In this document: in pieces, positions 45,509-56,296 of the stretch
How the letters are laid out: every line of letters begins with the position of its first letter
How positions within the stretch are numbered: the stretch's first letter is position 1
The notes under the pieces: model-generated
The model's input: only the letters and a program-made list of their open reading frames with translations
Told to the model about the DNA's origin: nothing
The model's database searches: none
Made by a program: the position numbers and the translations under genes
NCBI RefSeq assembly: GCF_022539665.2
Contig: NC_081337.1
Span: 11,091,768-11,155,767 of the forward strand
DNA: 64,000 nt
Direction of reading: 5' to 3'
From: Daphnia carinata
Lineage: Eukaryota > Arthropoda > Branchiopoda > Diplostraca > Daphniidae

Positions 45509-46131
45509 ATCTTCGGGTGTTGTAGGGGAGTCGTTCGGCAGTTGAGGGTTCTCCTGGCTTTCGACGGAATGTCCCTACGGGGGGTAGGCGAAATTTCGTG
45601 AGTCTGCGGGGGCTTCCGGGAGTTAGCGGGAGTCGGCGTGACTATCGGGAGTCGGTGTGACTATCGGGAGTCGGCGTGATTTTTTTCTTCTCGGGAGTCA
45701 GCGTGAGTCGGCGTGACTATCGGGAGTCGGCGTGACTATCGGGAGTCGGCGTGATTTTTCTTCTCGGGAGTCAGCGTGAGTCGGCGTGACTATCGGGAGT
45801 CGGCGTGATTTTTTTCTCGGGAGTCAGCGTGAGTCGGCGTGACTATCGGGATTCGGCGTGAGTCGGCGTGACTCTTCTTCGGGAGTCAGCGTGAGGTCTT
45901 CGTGATGCGTTGCGGGGTGCATGGGCGATGGGGCGTAGGTGGGGGTGGGGGGTTTCAATTTGGACGACCCGCGCGTTCAGTCACGCTTGGCGTTCAATAC
46001 CCACCGCACGTTTCGTCTTAAGAGTCGCGTGCAATGCGTATCGTTCGCGGCACGTTCCAGAAGGGCAGATCGTTGGTAGCGGCACGGCGGTTTTAGCGGC
46101 GAGGTCACGGTTCGACTTCGCTGCCACCAGA
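45509..46131 (-). other. G2 leader with primer-binding site and 19-bp repeats
   Basis: PBS TGGTGGCAGCG lies at 46129-46119, two bases after the LTR, complementary to leucine-tRNA-type 3' ends. Between 45608 and 45900 there is a tandem array of a 19-bp unit (plus-strand form GTGACTATCGGGAGTCGGC) with interspersed variants (GGGAGTCAGCGTGAGTCGGC). No ORF is supported in the leader. Confidence 0.7.
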
Positions 46132-47046
46132 TGCAATAATCGGAACCCAGTCACGTCTGACGCAACTGGGGGATTAAGGCACACACAATTACAATACTGA
46201 CAACGGTCAGGTTAGTTTATTAACTTAATATTCTGGTCAGCGTTTTTGGTGCGTGGTACACAAATGGTGTTTGGTTAAGATCCGCCAGCCAGTCACGTCG
46301 GCTGCACGGATATGAAATGATCTACGGTTAGAAAAGCTAGGAAGGATAGGGTGCGGGAAGTACTTACAGGGGAGCCATGGTGCGTATGGAGGTGGAGATG
46401 TTACGACGCGGCTTCGGGCGGGGCAGCGTCGGAAGCACGGCAGCGGGCAGCGTCGGACGCACGGCAGCGGCAGCGTCGGAGGTACGGCGGCGGTGGCGTC
46501 TGAACACGACCGCGGGTAGAGCGGCGTCTCGGTTGTTGATTTAAGGGGTTTTAGCGAATACAGTGGCGTGGTGCACAACTCAAGTGTATTCACTTTTCCA
46601 AATCAGGCTTACACGACACTCAACTAACTCACAAATGTATTTTCACACGAGCAACTACACTTTAACAAAATACGTCTAAGACGCTACCCAAAACTATAGG
46701 AACTACACGGCGGAGGTTAGAAGAAGACTAAAAAAAACGCAGAGCCCAAGCGTGGGTTTTATACCACGCTTTGGCTTGGTGATGCTAACGTTGGCGTGGG
46801 GACGCTAAGGTTAGCGTGGGGACGCTAAACTTTAGCGTGGGTAAAGAAAATTAGAAAAGTATGTCAAGGGGAAGCGAGGTCAACTGATAAGGTTGGAGTC
46901 GTTGACACCTCGGTCAAGCGGAAAAAGGCAATAAAAGGGGAAACTCGAGTCAAAGGAGGTCGATGAGGGTGAAAACAACATGACAAGTATGCAAAACACT
47001 TAACTAAATTTATTTTTTAACTTTAAGTTTATCTGAAGTCCTTACA
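46132..47046 (-). repeat. G2 5' LTR (915 bp)
   Basis: Identical to 35152-36066. In transcript orientation it has TATAAAA at 46763-46757. Downstream is an ATG in strong context (CACCATGG, ATG at 46378-46376), followed after 11 nt by the perfect donor CCCCT/GTAAGTA (GT at 46367). This could be the donor for subgenomic spliced RNAs. Confidence 0.95.
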
Positions 47047-47050
47047 ACAT

Positions 47051-47214
47051 CTACTAGCCAGAGCAAGGGACACCCTCTGGATACTCAAATAGAAGACCCT
47101 ACCCCGGTGTTGGCACCAATCAGAGTAGCGGAGCGCGAAGCCGAAGCAGACGAAGACATCCTGCAAATTGATGCCGATCCAGGGGATCTTATTGATCTTT
47201 ATAAGAAGTTGTAA
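47051..47214 (+). pseudogene. BEL leader ORF, right part
   Basis: Continues in phase from 35151 once G2 and one ACAT copy are left out, and ends at TAA 47212-47214. The encoded tail is strongly acidic (EREAEADEDILQ, DPGDLIDLY). The basic, repeat-rich start and acidic end make it look like a real protein rather than chance. It is not similar to any family I know. Confidence 0.5.
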
Positions 47215-47349
47215 TATTTCCCATGTTACAATAAAATAATTGATCACTAACCCTTTTCACTTACTTTAAGCAGGAGAAAACGGCTTAACCGTACTCCGCC
47301 AAAAGAAAAAACTTTCTTACATTTTTTTGGAGTTTGGCTCTAGACCTAA

Positions 47350-47900
47350 ACTCCCACTAATTATTTTCTTTTCTTTCCTTCAGAACACTAGCGCCATCTA
47401 GCGCTCAAAATTTCAAACTTTCTATTTTTTCAAAAACTTATTTCTTTTCAGAACTGCAAGCTACGCCATCTAGCGGTCGTAAGCAAACTAAAAGTTCAAA
47501 AATTCCAAAGTTCTTTTCTTTTTTCTAAAAAACTGAACGCTTGAGCCATCTAGCGGTCAAATTAAAAACTTCTCTATCAAAATTCAAAATTCTTTTTCTT
47601 TTTTCTCAAAAACTAAAGGCCTGCGCCATCTAGCGGTCAAATTAAGAGACTTTTCTGTTGCTTTCAATTTTCTTGTTTTTCGTTCAGAAACTGGAGGCCC
47701 GCTCCATCTAGCGGTCAGAAAAACAGACTTCTCTATTATTTTAATTTTCTTTCGATTTTTGTTCAGAAACTGAACACAAACACCATCTGGCGGTCAAAAA
47801 CCAAAAGGATGGTAAAACTTTTTCTATTTTTTCTCATTTCTTCTAAAACTGAAAGCTTATGCAGCCTAACAGCCAAATAAGCAAATTTATTTTCCAACTC
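47350..47900 (+). repeat. 79-bp tandem array with CTCF-like cores in the BEL leader
   Basis: Core GCCATCTAGCGGTC (reverse: GACCGCTAGATGGC) starts at 47393, 47465, 47545, 47625, 47703 and 47782, with a decayed seventh at 47861. Intervals are 72, 80, 80, 78, 79 and 79 bp. Between cores lie T-rich spacers with a recurring CAGAAACTGAA. The reverse strand of the core plus flanks (CCGCTAGATGGCGC) fits the CTCF consensus. The array sits between the leader ORF and gag, the place of the Su(Hw) insulator in Drosophila gypsy. The remaining leader to 48157 is T-rich without features. Confidence 0.75.
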
Positions 47901-48157
47901 ATCGGAAAATAGTCATTTCCCATTCCTACCCATTGAGCATCGTGCTAGCAACTAATCAAATCTTGACATTTTTATTATTTTTACTGACAACAGGTTTCCC
48001 TTTCCATTCACGCACAATTTAGTGGAAGCACTAAAAGTAAAACTTTTTTTTCCAAGTTTTCCTTTTTTCTTTTTTTTCACTCCTTCAAGGGAAATCCAGG
48101 AGTGAACCCCACTGAGTATTGCAAAGAATCAACTTTCCAATTCCAGCAAAACAAAGA

Positions 48158-51091
48158 ATGTCACGATCAGTTGCAGCAACACGAGCGGGCCTGAAAGGCC
48201 ACCTTACGAGGACAATGGAGAAGATCAAGGGATACAAGGATCTCACGATGACAGCGGAACTGGATAACGACATTGCCACGGACACAGAACTCCTGAAGCA
48301 ACGTTACCAGAAATTTATTAAAGCAAGTGACCAAGTACGCTGGGCCTTGCAAACTACGAACGCTACCGATGAGCAAATCGAGCAGGATTACTCCAAAGTA
48401 GCCGAAGTGGAAGAAGAAATGAGCAGTATACTCGCCTTCGTTAAAAACAAACGATACGAGTATAAAAGACGACAAGACTTGGAATTTCAAGAGCTGCAAA
48501 GAAAAGAACAGCGCCAAATTGAGGAGGACAGAAACCGATTGCTTCAAGACCTGCTTACTCAACAGCAGCAACTCTTCGCAACCCAAATCCTCCAACAACA
48601 ACAAGCCTACGCCGCACAGATTCAACAACTCATGGCACAAAACCAGGCACCAGTTCAAGTAGCAGCAGTAGCTCCAGCTCAACAAGCAACACGTCTTCCC
48701 CAAAGACAAATCAAGCATTTTAAAGGAGATATTCTTGAGTGGACATCATTCTGGGAGAGCTTTAATGCCTCCATTCACCCGTCTACAATGTCGGATGTCC
48801 AAAAATTCGACTACTTAAAAGAATATTTAAAAGGGGAAGGGTACTTGTGCGTCGAAAACCTGGAACTCACTGCAGCGAACTACAACATTGCCATAGCAGA
48901 GCTAAAAAGAGTGTACGCAAAGCCAAAGGCTCTCATCCAAACTCATTTATGCAAGTTTGACAACTTAGCTCCTGTCAAAACAATGGCAGATGTATCGGCG
49001 CTAAGAAAATTGCAGCTCACAGTCCAGTCGCATATTAACGCCTTGGAAACCCTCGGGGTTCGAAAAGAATCATTTGGAGGACTCCTTGGCACAAAATTAA
49101 TGAAATTGCTTCCTGCAGAATTGCAGAAAGAGTGGTCGAGCTCTGAAGAAAACGACATTACAGACATCTCATCCCTACTGGATTTCATCAGGGATGAAGT
49201 TGACGCAGCAGAAAGGTACAGCCGATGGAAATCGGAAACCACGAAAACGCCACAGCAGTCAACACCGCCAAGTCCAGCGAAACCACTACACGTTGCCACA
49301 GCATCACAGCTGGCGATTGGAGCCAGATCACAACCAGCTCCACACACCAGCAAAAACTCCAGACAATTTGTGCCACCGTCAAACACATCTTTTAGGAGAC
49401 AGGGCAATTTTATCATGCGAGAATGCACAAGACCATGCATTTTTTGCGGGGAGGTTCACTACCCCACGGTTTGTACAGTGAACCTAAGAGAAAAAAAGGC
49501 CATCATCGCTAAGCTGAAAAGGTGCGTCAGATGCTTCAGTGGAAATTACGAAACTCTGAACTGCACCACAAACTACACTTGCAAACATTGCCAAGCTATC
49601 CATCACACGGCTCTCTGCGACAAAAAGCAGACACGTTTTGCGCATCAAACAGTTAATGGCAACAGCGCCATCACAAATGTTACGGCGTCTGCTGCAAGCG
49701 CAAACACCCCAGGCGATCTCGTGGTGAAGACAGCTACAGTAAATGTAGTAGGCCCAAATGGCAAACAAACAAGAGCCATTTTATTTATAGACGACGGCAG
49801 CCATAGATCTTGGGTCACCAGATCTATTTCAAAATTGCTGGATCTCAAAGTGGTAGCAGTGGAAAACATTGGCACCAGAGTTTTCAAACAACGAAAACCA
49901 AATCCAGTGGAGAAGACCAATTCAGTCGAGCTGACATTTAGGGGCACTTGGCAGGGTGCCCCACTCGTCAAAATTACAGCACTAGAAACGGACTACATTG
50001 GAGACACTGGTCCATATGCCCACACAACATTCGCACGAAAATGGTGGCTGGACAACGAAAGAATGGCTGACGACAGGTTCGAGACAAACAGCCAGGAAAA
50101 AGATGTCGGGATTTTAATAGGAGTCGACCAGATGTTTGAAATCATCCCCAATGAAGCAGATTTCCAAAGCCCGTGTGGCCTAAGGGCCTACAACACAAAG
50201 CTTGGGCGGATGATAGTTGGACCTTCAAAGGAAAAAAATTCGAAAAAAGGCAAAGCACTGATCCAGCAAATGCTGCAATGCAGTAGCTTCTCAGCCCAAA
50301 CAGTAGCTTCATATGCAGCCGGCTGCCTTAATTCAAATCACACTTTTACAAACCTTCCAGAAGAAAAGGTGAAAACGCCGGATGTAAAGGAGAAAAAGGA
50401 ATCTTCATCTCCCCACCCGACCTCTATGGAAGAAATTCCCATAGAGAACTCCAACATTAAAAAAGAAAAAAAGAAGATTGTAAAAGAAGAATTAAAACGG
50501 CAGACGGACTTTGACCTATCCTTGTTTTGGAAGCTAGAACACTTTGCCATCTTAGACGATTGCGATGCAGTGGAGCCAGACGATCCTCTAGGCTCCTTTG
50601 GAGACAAAATCACCCGTCAAGAAGATGGGCGATACTGCACCCCAATCCCCTGGAAAACGGATAAGTGGAGGCTGGAAAAGAATTTCCTGATGGCTAAAGG
50701 AAGACTGGAGAGTCTTTTAAACAGACTCAAAAGAACGCCAGCGCTTCTAACAGCTTACAATCAAGAGGTCGACCAACTAAGAGTCCAAAACTTCGTAGAA
50801 AAGGCAGACCTAAACTACGATGGACTCCACACTTATCTGCCACATCATCCTGTCATTCGACAGGATAAAACAACCACAAAGATCCGACCGGTCTTTGACG
50901 GAGCGGCTCAGTCCAAATTTGGACCAAGTCTCAACGACGTCCTAGAAACCGGTCCAAACCTGAATCCTGACCTGCTAGCCGTTCTAATGCGATTCCGATT
51001 AAATCGGATCGCATGGATAGCAGATATCGAAAAAGCTTTTTTAAACATCGCCCTGCATCCTGAAGGCCAGATACACCTGGCTCTCCTTTAG
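48158..51091 (+). pseudogene. BEL gag-pol part 1: gag, zinc knuckles, protease, start of RT
   Basis: 977 codons from ATG 48158. Residues 60-185 are coiled and Q-rich (LLTQQQQLFATQ...). About 183-350 is the DUF1759 gag core (FKGDILEWTSFWESF). Cys/His clusters CIFCGEVHYPTVC, CVRCFSGNYETLNC and CKHCQAIHHTALC lie at about 427-487. The retropepsin-like segment FIDDGSHRSW is near 541, with D instead of the usual S after the catalytic D. The RT starts with KIRPVFDGAAQ and IADIEKAFLNI. The frame ends at a TAG at 51089-51091 by a frameshift inside the RT; relatives continue in one polyprotein. Confidence 0.85.
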
Positions 51092-51681
51092 TTGCTTACA
51101 AATGGAAACGAGTTCCATTTGGACTCAGTTCCAGCCCATTCTTGCTTAGAGTTACCCTCAACAAGCATTTGGATGGAATGGAGCCGCTGTACTCCACTAC
51201 AGTTAAACAACTAAAAGAACAAATTTACGTCGACGACTACCTAGGTGGCGCCGACAGCATCCCCACAGCAAAAAACAGGATTCAGGAAACAAAGGCAATC
51301 TTCCAGGAGGCCAAACTCAACATGCGAAGCTGGGTGACAAACGACAAAACACTTCGCAAATTTCTCAGTGAGAAGGGGCTTATCAACCCCATTGTTAAGA
51401 TCTTCACTCAGAAACTGGAAGAGGGCCAACCAAAGATCCTAGGCATTCGGTGGGACACCGAATCCGACACATTCCAATTCGACCCCGCCCCTATCATTGA
51501 AGCCGCTACAGAATTGGAGGACCTTGTCACCAAAAGAAATATCCTACGGATATCTGCAAGAGTGTTTGATCCCATTGGGTTCTTAGCACCCACTACACTC
51601 CTGCTAAAAATCATCTACCAGAAGCTTTGGGAAGCAGAAATTGACTGGGACGTCGAAGCGCCGCCGCCCAAACATGGATAG
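51092..51681 (+). pseudogene. BEL pol part 2: RT palm and thumb
   Basis: Continues the RT in the next frame (WKRVPFGLSSSPF, then catalytic IYVDDYLGG near 51223) through ILGIRWD and RVFDPIGFLAP, the usual Pao-type RT end, to a TAG at 51679-51681. A second small frameshift leads into part 3. Confidence 0.85.
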
Positions 51682-51686
51682 CTGCA

Positions 51687-54272
51687 ATGACTGGGTTGAA
51701 CGAGTTTGCCAAATTGAAAATCCCTCGCTGGATAGGCTACTCGAAAAGGGTCATAAAATCAGCAGAAATTCACGTTTTCGGTGAGGCATCTGAGGCGGCG
51801 TACGGAGCCGTTGCTTACGCAAGGCTCCAAACAAAAAACAACGAAACCAGCATTCACTTTCTAGCCAGTAAAACGAAAGTGGCACCTCTCCCAAAGAAAA
51901 AAGTTACCCTACCACGACTGGAGTTATTGAGCTCACTTTTAGCCGCACGGTTAGGAGAAAAATTGAAAAATTTTCTCCACATAGAGTCATGGCGAACCAT
52001 ATTCTGGGCGGACTCTTTGGTAGCACCTGGGTGGATCAGAGGAGATCTTAACAGATGGAAACCATTTTTTAGGAACCAAGTTGAAGCTATCAGAAAGCTG
52101 TCTGAAGTAAGTTGGTGGCGGCACTGCCCGGGCATACACAATCCTGCGGATCTTGCCTCGCGGGGAGCGCCAGCGTCAGCGCTGGTACACTCGGAGCTAT
52201 GGTGGAATGGTCTACCATGGCTAAAGGAAGAAACAGAATGGCCGGATTCAACACCCGATGCAGGAGAGACGAGCATCTACGAAAAGATCGAAGCGGAAGC
52301 CAAAGGAAAAACCGTCATCATGTCGGTGGCTACCGTGGAACCAGCTACCCCAATGGAATGGCATCTGGAACGAATTCCATCATGGAATCGACTACTTCGA
52401 CGAACCGCCTGGATGCTTAGGTTCATCTCCAAGAATCGCCCCATCAACAGAACGCAAATCCAAACGCCAATTAAGATAGGAGACGAAAAAGAAATACTGG
52501 TAGACCATCTAACAGTAGAGGAACTGACGAGGGCGGAGCTACTTATCTACAGGCAGCTCCAAAAAGAAGCATTTCCAAAGATGTTTCAAGACCTACAAGA
52601 GGGAAGGCAACCACACCACAAGGAGAAAATTGCCAAACTCCGACCAGTGTGGGATGAAAGAGACAAGGTGATCAGAGTGACCGGAAGGGTCGAGTTGGCA
52701 CTAAGAGACAGGGACATTGAACCTGCCATACTGCTGCCCACTCACCATCCAGTTGTGAAATTGCTCATTGCCGACAGACATGTCTCACTGAAACACGCCG
52801 GAGTGAAAACTACCCTCTCCGATTTAAGGGAACGTTTTTGGATTATTAAAGGGCGCCAGAAGACTAAGTCAGTTTGGCATGCCTGCGTCAAGTGCCAACG
52901 GCTAACTTCACCGCCATTTACAGAAGTAGCTGCACCTCTACCATTGAATCGCTTGAAACAAGCGAAAGCCTTCGAAATCACGGGTGGGGATTTCGCAGGG
53001 CCTTTGTATTACAAACACCCAATATCGCGTAAGAAACGCAAGCAAGCGGAACTTACGACCTCCGTGGATCCCCCACAAACGGATGATCCAAGTATGGAGA
53101 CTCCAGCAGAGCATCCAGCCATGGAACAAACGGAGGAAAAAGAAAACCTCCAACCGGACGACTCAGGCAAGAAGAAAAAGGGTACAATCAAGCAACCCAA
53201 AAGTTATGCCTGCTTATTCACCTGTGCGGTGACCAGGGCCGTCCACCTGGAGTTAACTAAAACCATGTCAGCACGTGACTTTCTCCTAGCTTTCCGAAGA
53301 TTTTCGGCTAGGAGAGGTAACGTGTCTGTCATGTATTCGGACAACGCACAAACATTTAGGTGCGTTTCCAAACACTTAAAGGTCTTGAGATCGGATCCAG
53401 CGATCCACGACCTTCTAGCCATGCGAAAAACCGAGTGGATCTTCTCCGCCAGCCTAGCCCCATGGTGGGGAGGCTTTTGGGAACGCATGGTTAGGACAAT
53501 GAAAGACCTACTACGGCGTTCCAATGGCCGTGCGTGTCTAGAATACGACGAGTTGGAAGTCAGTTTGATCGAGACAGAAAGTGTAGTGAACGCAAGGCCA
53601 CTCACTTATGTGGCAGAGGGGAGTGATGATGCACTTCCCATCACTCCAAACCAATTTCTGAACAACAGACGATCTAATTGCACTCCGCCGGAGCCAGCAA
53701 TTAACCTACTGACTCCCGACCCAACCAACGCACGACTCATCGAGATGGACCGTCTACGCAGAGACTACGTCAAGGACACTTGCGAGCGATTCGTGAATGA
53801 CTACTTGCTCCAAGTAGACAATTTTCACTGCAAAGGAGGGCCTGGACGCAAGATCCGAGTAGGCGAAGTTGTCATCATCCACGATGACAACACAAAACGA
53901 CTTATGTGGACAGTCGGTGTAGTGAAGGAGCTGATTTCCAGCCGAGACGGGCTGATTCGATCGGTAACGGTCAAGACCCCTAACGGCAACTTTATTAACC
54001 GAGCGATTCAGTCCCTACACCCCCTGGAATTACGCGAGGACCAGCCCGACGACGTTGAAGCACTACCCGCGCCGGAGATGGAGCCGGAAGAAAACACAAC
54101 TCCATCCGTGTCAGCCGCCAGCCCGGTCGAAGAGAGCGAGCCGTGGAGCACGGGCTCTGGTGGGGAGTGTGTTGGGAGTATATCAGATTCCCAACAGCAG
54201 ACGACGCGGTCTGGACGCCGCACGAGGCTGCCCAGCCGTTTTAACGCTTTTGAATTGGGTGGTCCTCGATAG
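51687..54272 (+). pseudogene. BEL pol part 3: RNase H, integrase, C-terminal domain
   Basis: 861 codons. RNase H-like region (EIHVFGEASEAAYGAV, FWADSLVAPGWI). Integrase zinc domain (HVSLKHAG...CVKCQRL, about 52776-52910). Core with GGDFAGPL (52984), an insertion rich in E/K, VMYSDNAQTF (53328) and the WWGGFWERMV glutamate (53464). The DUF5641-like end (VGEVVIIHDDN) follows. The stop TAG 54270-54272 and the last 34 codons lie inside the 3' LTR. Apart from the upstream frameshifts this part is intact. Confidence 0.88.
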
Positions 54273-54476
54273 AGGGCCACCATTGTACATTTTCTTGTAT
54301 GTAAGCCCCGCCCTAGGCCTATTGGCCGTCTCGCAAGAGAGGGCAAGGGGCAGTCAGTCACGAAATACATCTCCTACGGTTCACAACAAGTTTCACGAGT
54401 GCTTCCCGTGTGTTTCAATTCTTCAACTTCAATTTGTTAAAGGTAAAGTCAGAGCACGGGCTGACTATTCCCTTCA
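54170..54476 (+). repeat. BEL 3' LTR (307 bp), also coding the pol C-terminus
   Basis: TGTTGGGA...CCCTTCA with the ATACA duplication after it. The pol frame runs through its first 103 bp. The hairpin at 54258-54281 (10-bp stem with one G-U, GATA loop) contains the pol stop codon. Confidence 0.9.
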
Positions 54477-54481
54477 ATACA

Positions 54482-55610
54482 AATGATCCTGTTTGCATCG
54501 TCGCTTAGACCTTGTCCTTTTCGGTTGGCGTTTGAAATAGTCATGGGTAGTCGTGATCATTCCAAATCGAGTTTTTCGTTGTTTTCGAACTGGCTGCTAC
54601 GGGTAATTTCAACTGGTGGCATGATTCTTTTCGACGTTAAATCAATTTGGGCCTTCGTCCACCTTTCAACTTCATCCCAAACTTCTTTGGGGAAGTGGAG
54701 GGTCAGCTTCTTGAATCTAAAGAAAAGTTACAATGTTTACACTTTGTTATTAGTTACTATAAAACACTTGAGTATTACCTTTGATCCAAATAAGTAGCAA
54801 TAAGATGAGGGGTTGAATATTTGAGTGCAATGCTGAAACGAGTATTCAACGCACTGAAAAGATCCTCGTTCAGCTGTTTAAGACAAGTGATGTGGATGTA
54901 TGCCTTTCTCCGATTCAAGAACTGCATTACCAATCGAATCGAAGGAATAACCTTCGAAATCGATGGATAATACTGGGATGAAAGGTAAGAGGTGACTTCG
55001 TCGAATGGCTGCAACATTTCAATGGCTGAGACAAGAGTTTCCCACTCATATTCCTGTAAATCCAGATCAGAACGATCAATGGCAAGTGATGAGAGAGAAT
55101 TTTGAACACACTCCTTAAGCTCAACTTAACTGACAACCATTGTCAGCGTCGAATTCTATTTAGTGGTCATGTCTTGAACCAGATCCTTACTCGTTCGGTT
55201 TTTGCATAAGGATGCTAACTTAGACGTGGCTTTAACACTTTGATGAAAGAAAGTCACAATGACCCTTGACCGTGATAAAATTGAAGAAAATTCGTGATTT
55301 GTTTCAATAGAGCCTTTGACTACAGGACTTAAGATATGTGCAAAGCCTGTAATGTGGCGCCATTCGCGACGAGCCTCTTTGACTATTTTCACAGCATGAA
55401 CGTTGTTGTAGGCATTGTCAGTGGCAACCCCTACCACCCGAAATCACAAAATTAAGCGTTGTATACTAGAGAATCAAAAACTGCAAAACGAATTTCAAAT
55501 CAACCATGCTTATCCTTGTCAACAATTTGCCAGTCGACAGTAATCCTCTTCAGTCGGGCGGCTGAAGTCCTCGGAAGTCAAATAAAAGTTCGCTACGGCG
55601 ACAGCGCAAG
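54482..55610 (-). pseudogene. hAT transposase, N-terminal and catalytic part (decayed)
   Basis: Minus strand. VDWQIVDKDKHG near 55540, TDNAYNNVHA and HILSPVVK near 55400, NSTL near 55150, then LKECVQ, MLQPFDEVTSYLSS, YYPSISKVIPSI and the C-terminal linker to 54482, where the BEL element cuts it. Typical of ZBED/hAT transposases. In-frame stops (for example at 55156-55158, where relatives have W) make it nonfunctional. An intact GT-AG intron of 62 nt is visible at 54778-54717 with phase-correct joining (DQR/FKKL). The BED finger was not found. Confidence 0.8.
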
Positions 55611-55777
55611 TCGCTAGAGGTACCGGAGTCAAGAGGCTAGAGTAGAAAATTGTGGCAAAATTTGAAAACAATTCCTGACCTGATAAATTAAGTGAAAATG
55701 GATTAAAAAATTATTCTCAGTCATGTTCCAAGTACTTTTATTCAAGCCTATTTCAAAGTTTTAACAACATAGTGTTT

Positions 55778-56263
55778 TTAATAGCGGGTGTGTCCACCTT
55801 TGGCACTTATAATCGCTTGACATCTTTCCTTCATAGAAAGTTTGTATTTCTGTAGTATTTTACGAGGATTGGCATTCGAGGCTTGTTGAACGTTTCTCCA
55901 TATACAATCTTGTGACGTTCGTTGAATCTTATCTAATCTTCAATCGACGTAATACCACATGGTTTCAATGGGGCTTAGGTCGGGGCTTCGAGGGATCCAA
56001 ATCATTCGCATATCCTCACCTAATATGAAATATTCAATATATAATAGTTATTAAAGGAAAAAAAGAGTAAACTATTATCTAGGCAAACCAGATGCTTCCT
56101 TTTTCTCCAAATAATTTTGGCACAGTTTAGACGAGTGCTTAGGATCGTTATTCTCTTGAAACACGAATCCTTTTCCTATTAGGCGTTTACCTTCCGGGAG
56201 AGCAGTATGTACCAATATGAAAGGAGAGATCTTTTTGTATATGATGCACCCGATTCGTTTCAA
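55778..56263 (-). pseudogene. Tc1-like transposase fragment
   Basis: Minus strand. GKGFVFQENNDPKHSSK with the second catalytic D, then a stop and an AT-rich 80-bp interruption. It resumes with WIPRSPDLSPIE (catalytic E region), an in-frame TGA, and a C-terminus ending CQAIISAKGGHTRY and TAA 55780-55778. Only the C-terminal third remains. The interruption may be an intron-like insertion or decay. Confidence 0.8.
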
Positions 56264-56296
56264 TTTGGTAACAGTTTAACGTAACTCAACAAGCCT

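Larger units (their letters stand above)
35152..47046 (-). mobile_element. G2: intact, very young env-containing Gypsy element
   Basis: Two 915-bp LTRs that are identical in my line-by-line comparison, and a 4-bp duplication ACAT (35148-35151, 47047-47050). Read on the minus strand: 5' LTR, PBS, repeat-rich leader, gag (864 aa), pol in the -1 frame (about 1330 aa), env (643 aa), an acidic accessory ORF, polypurine tract, 3' LTR. All catalytic motifs are present and none of the main frames is broken. The insertion lies in the BEL leader ORF. Confidence 0.95.
33424..54476 (+). mobile_element. BEL/Pao LTR retrotransposon, interrupted by G2
   Basis: LTRs 33424-33738 and 54170-54476 (TGTTGGGA...CCCTTCA) with a 5-bp duplication ATACA at 33419-33423 and 54477-54481. 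Between them lie a T-rich leader, an extra ORF, a repeat array and a gag-pol frame with BEL-type domains (DUF1759, A17-type protease, YVDDYL RT, Pao RNase H, integrase, DUF5641-like end). G2 occupies 35152-47046. The LTRs differ by roughly 6 percent, older than G2. Gag-pol has two frameshifts. Confidence 0.92.

Noticed and set aside
45600-45900. CRISPR array
   Set aside because: Repeats are 19 bp without unique spacers, in a eukaryotic LTR leader; plain tandem repeat.
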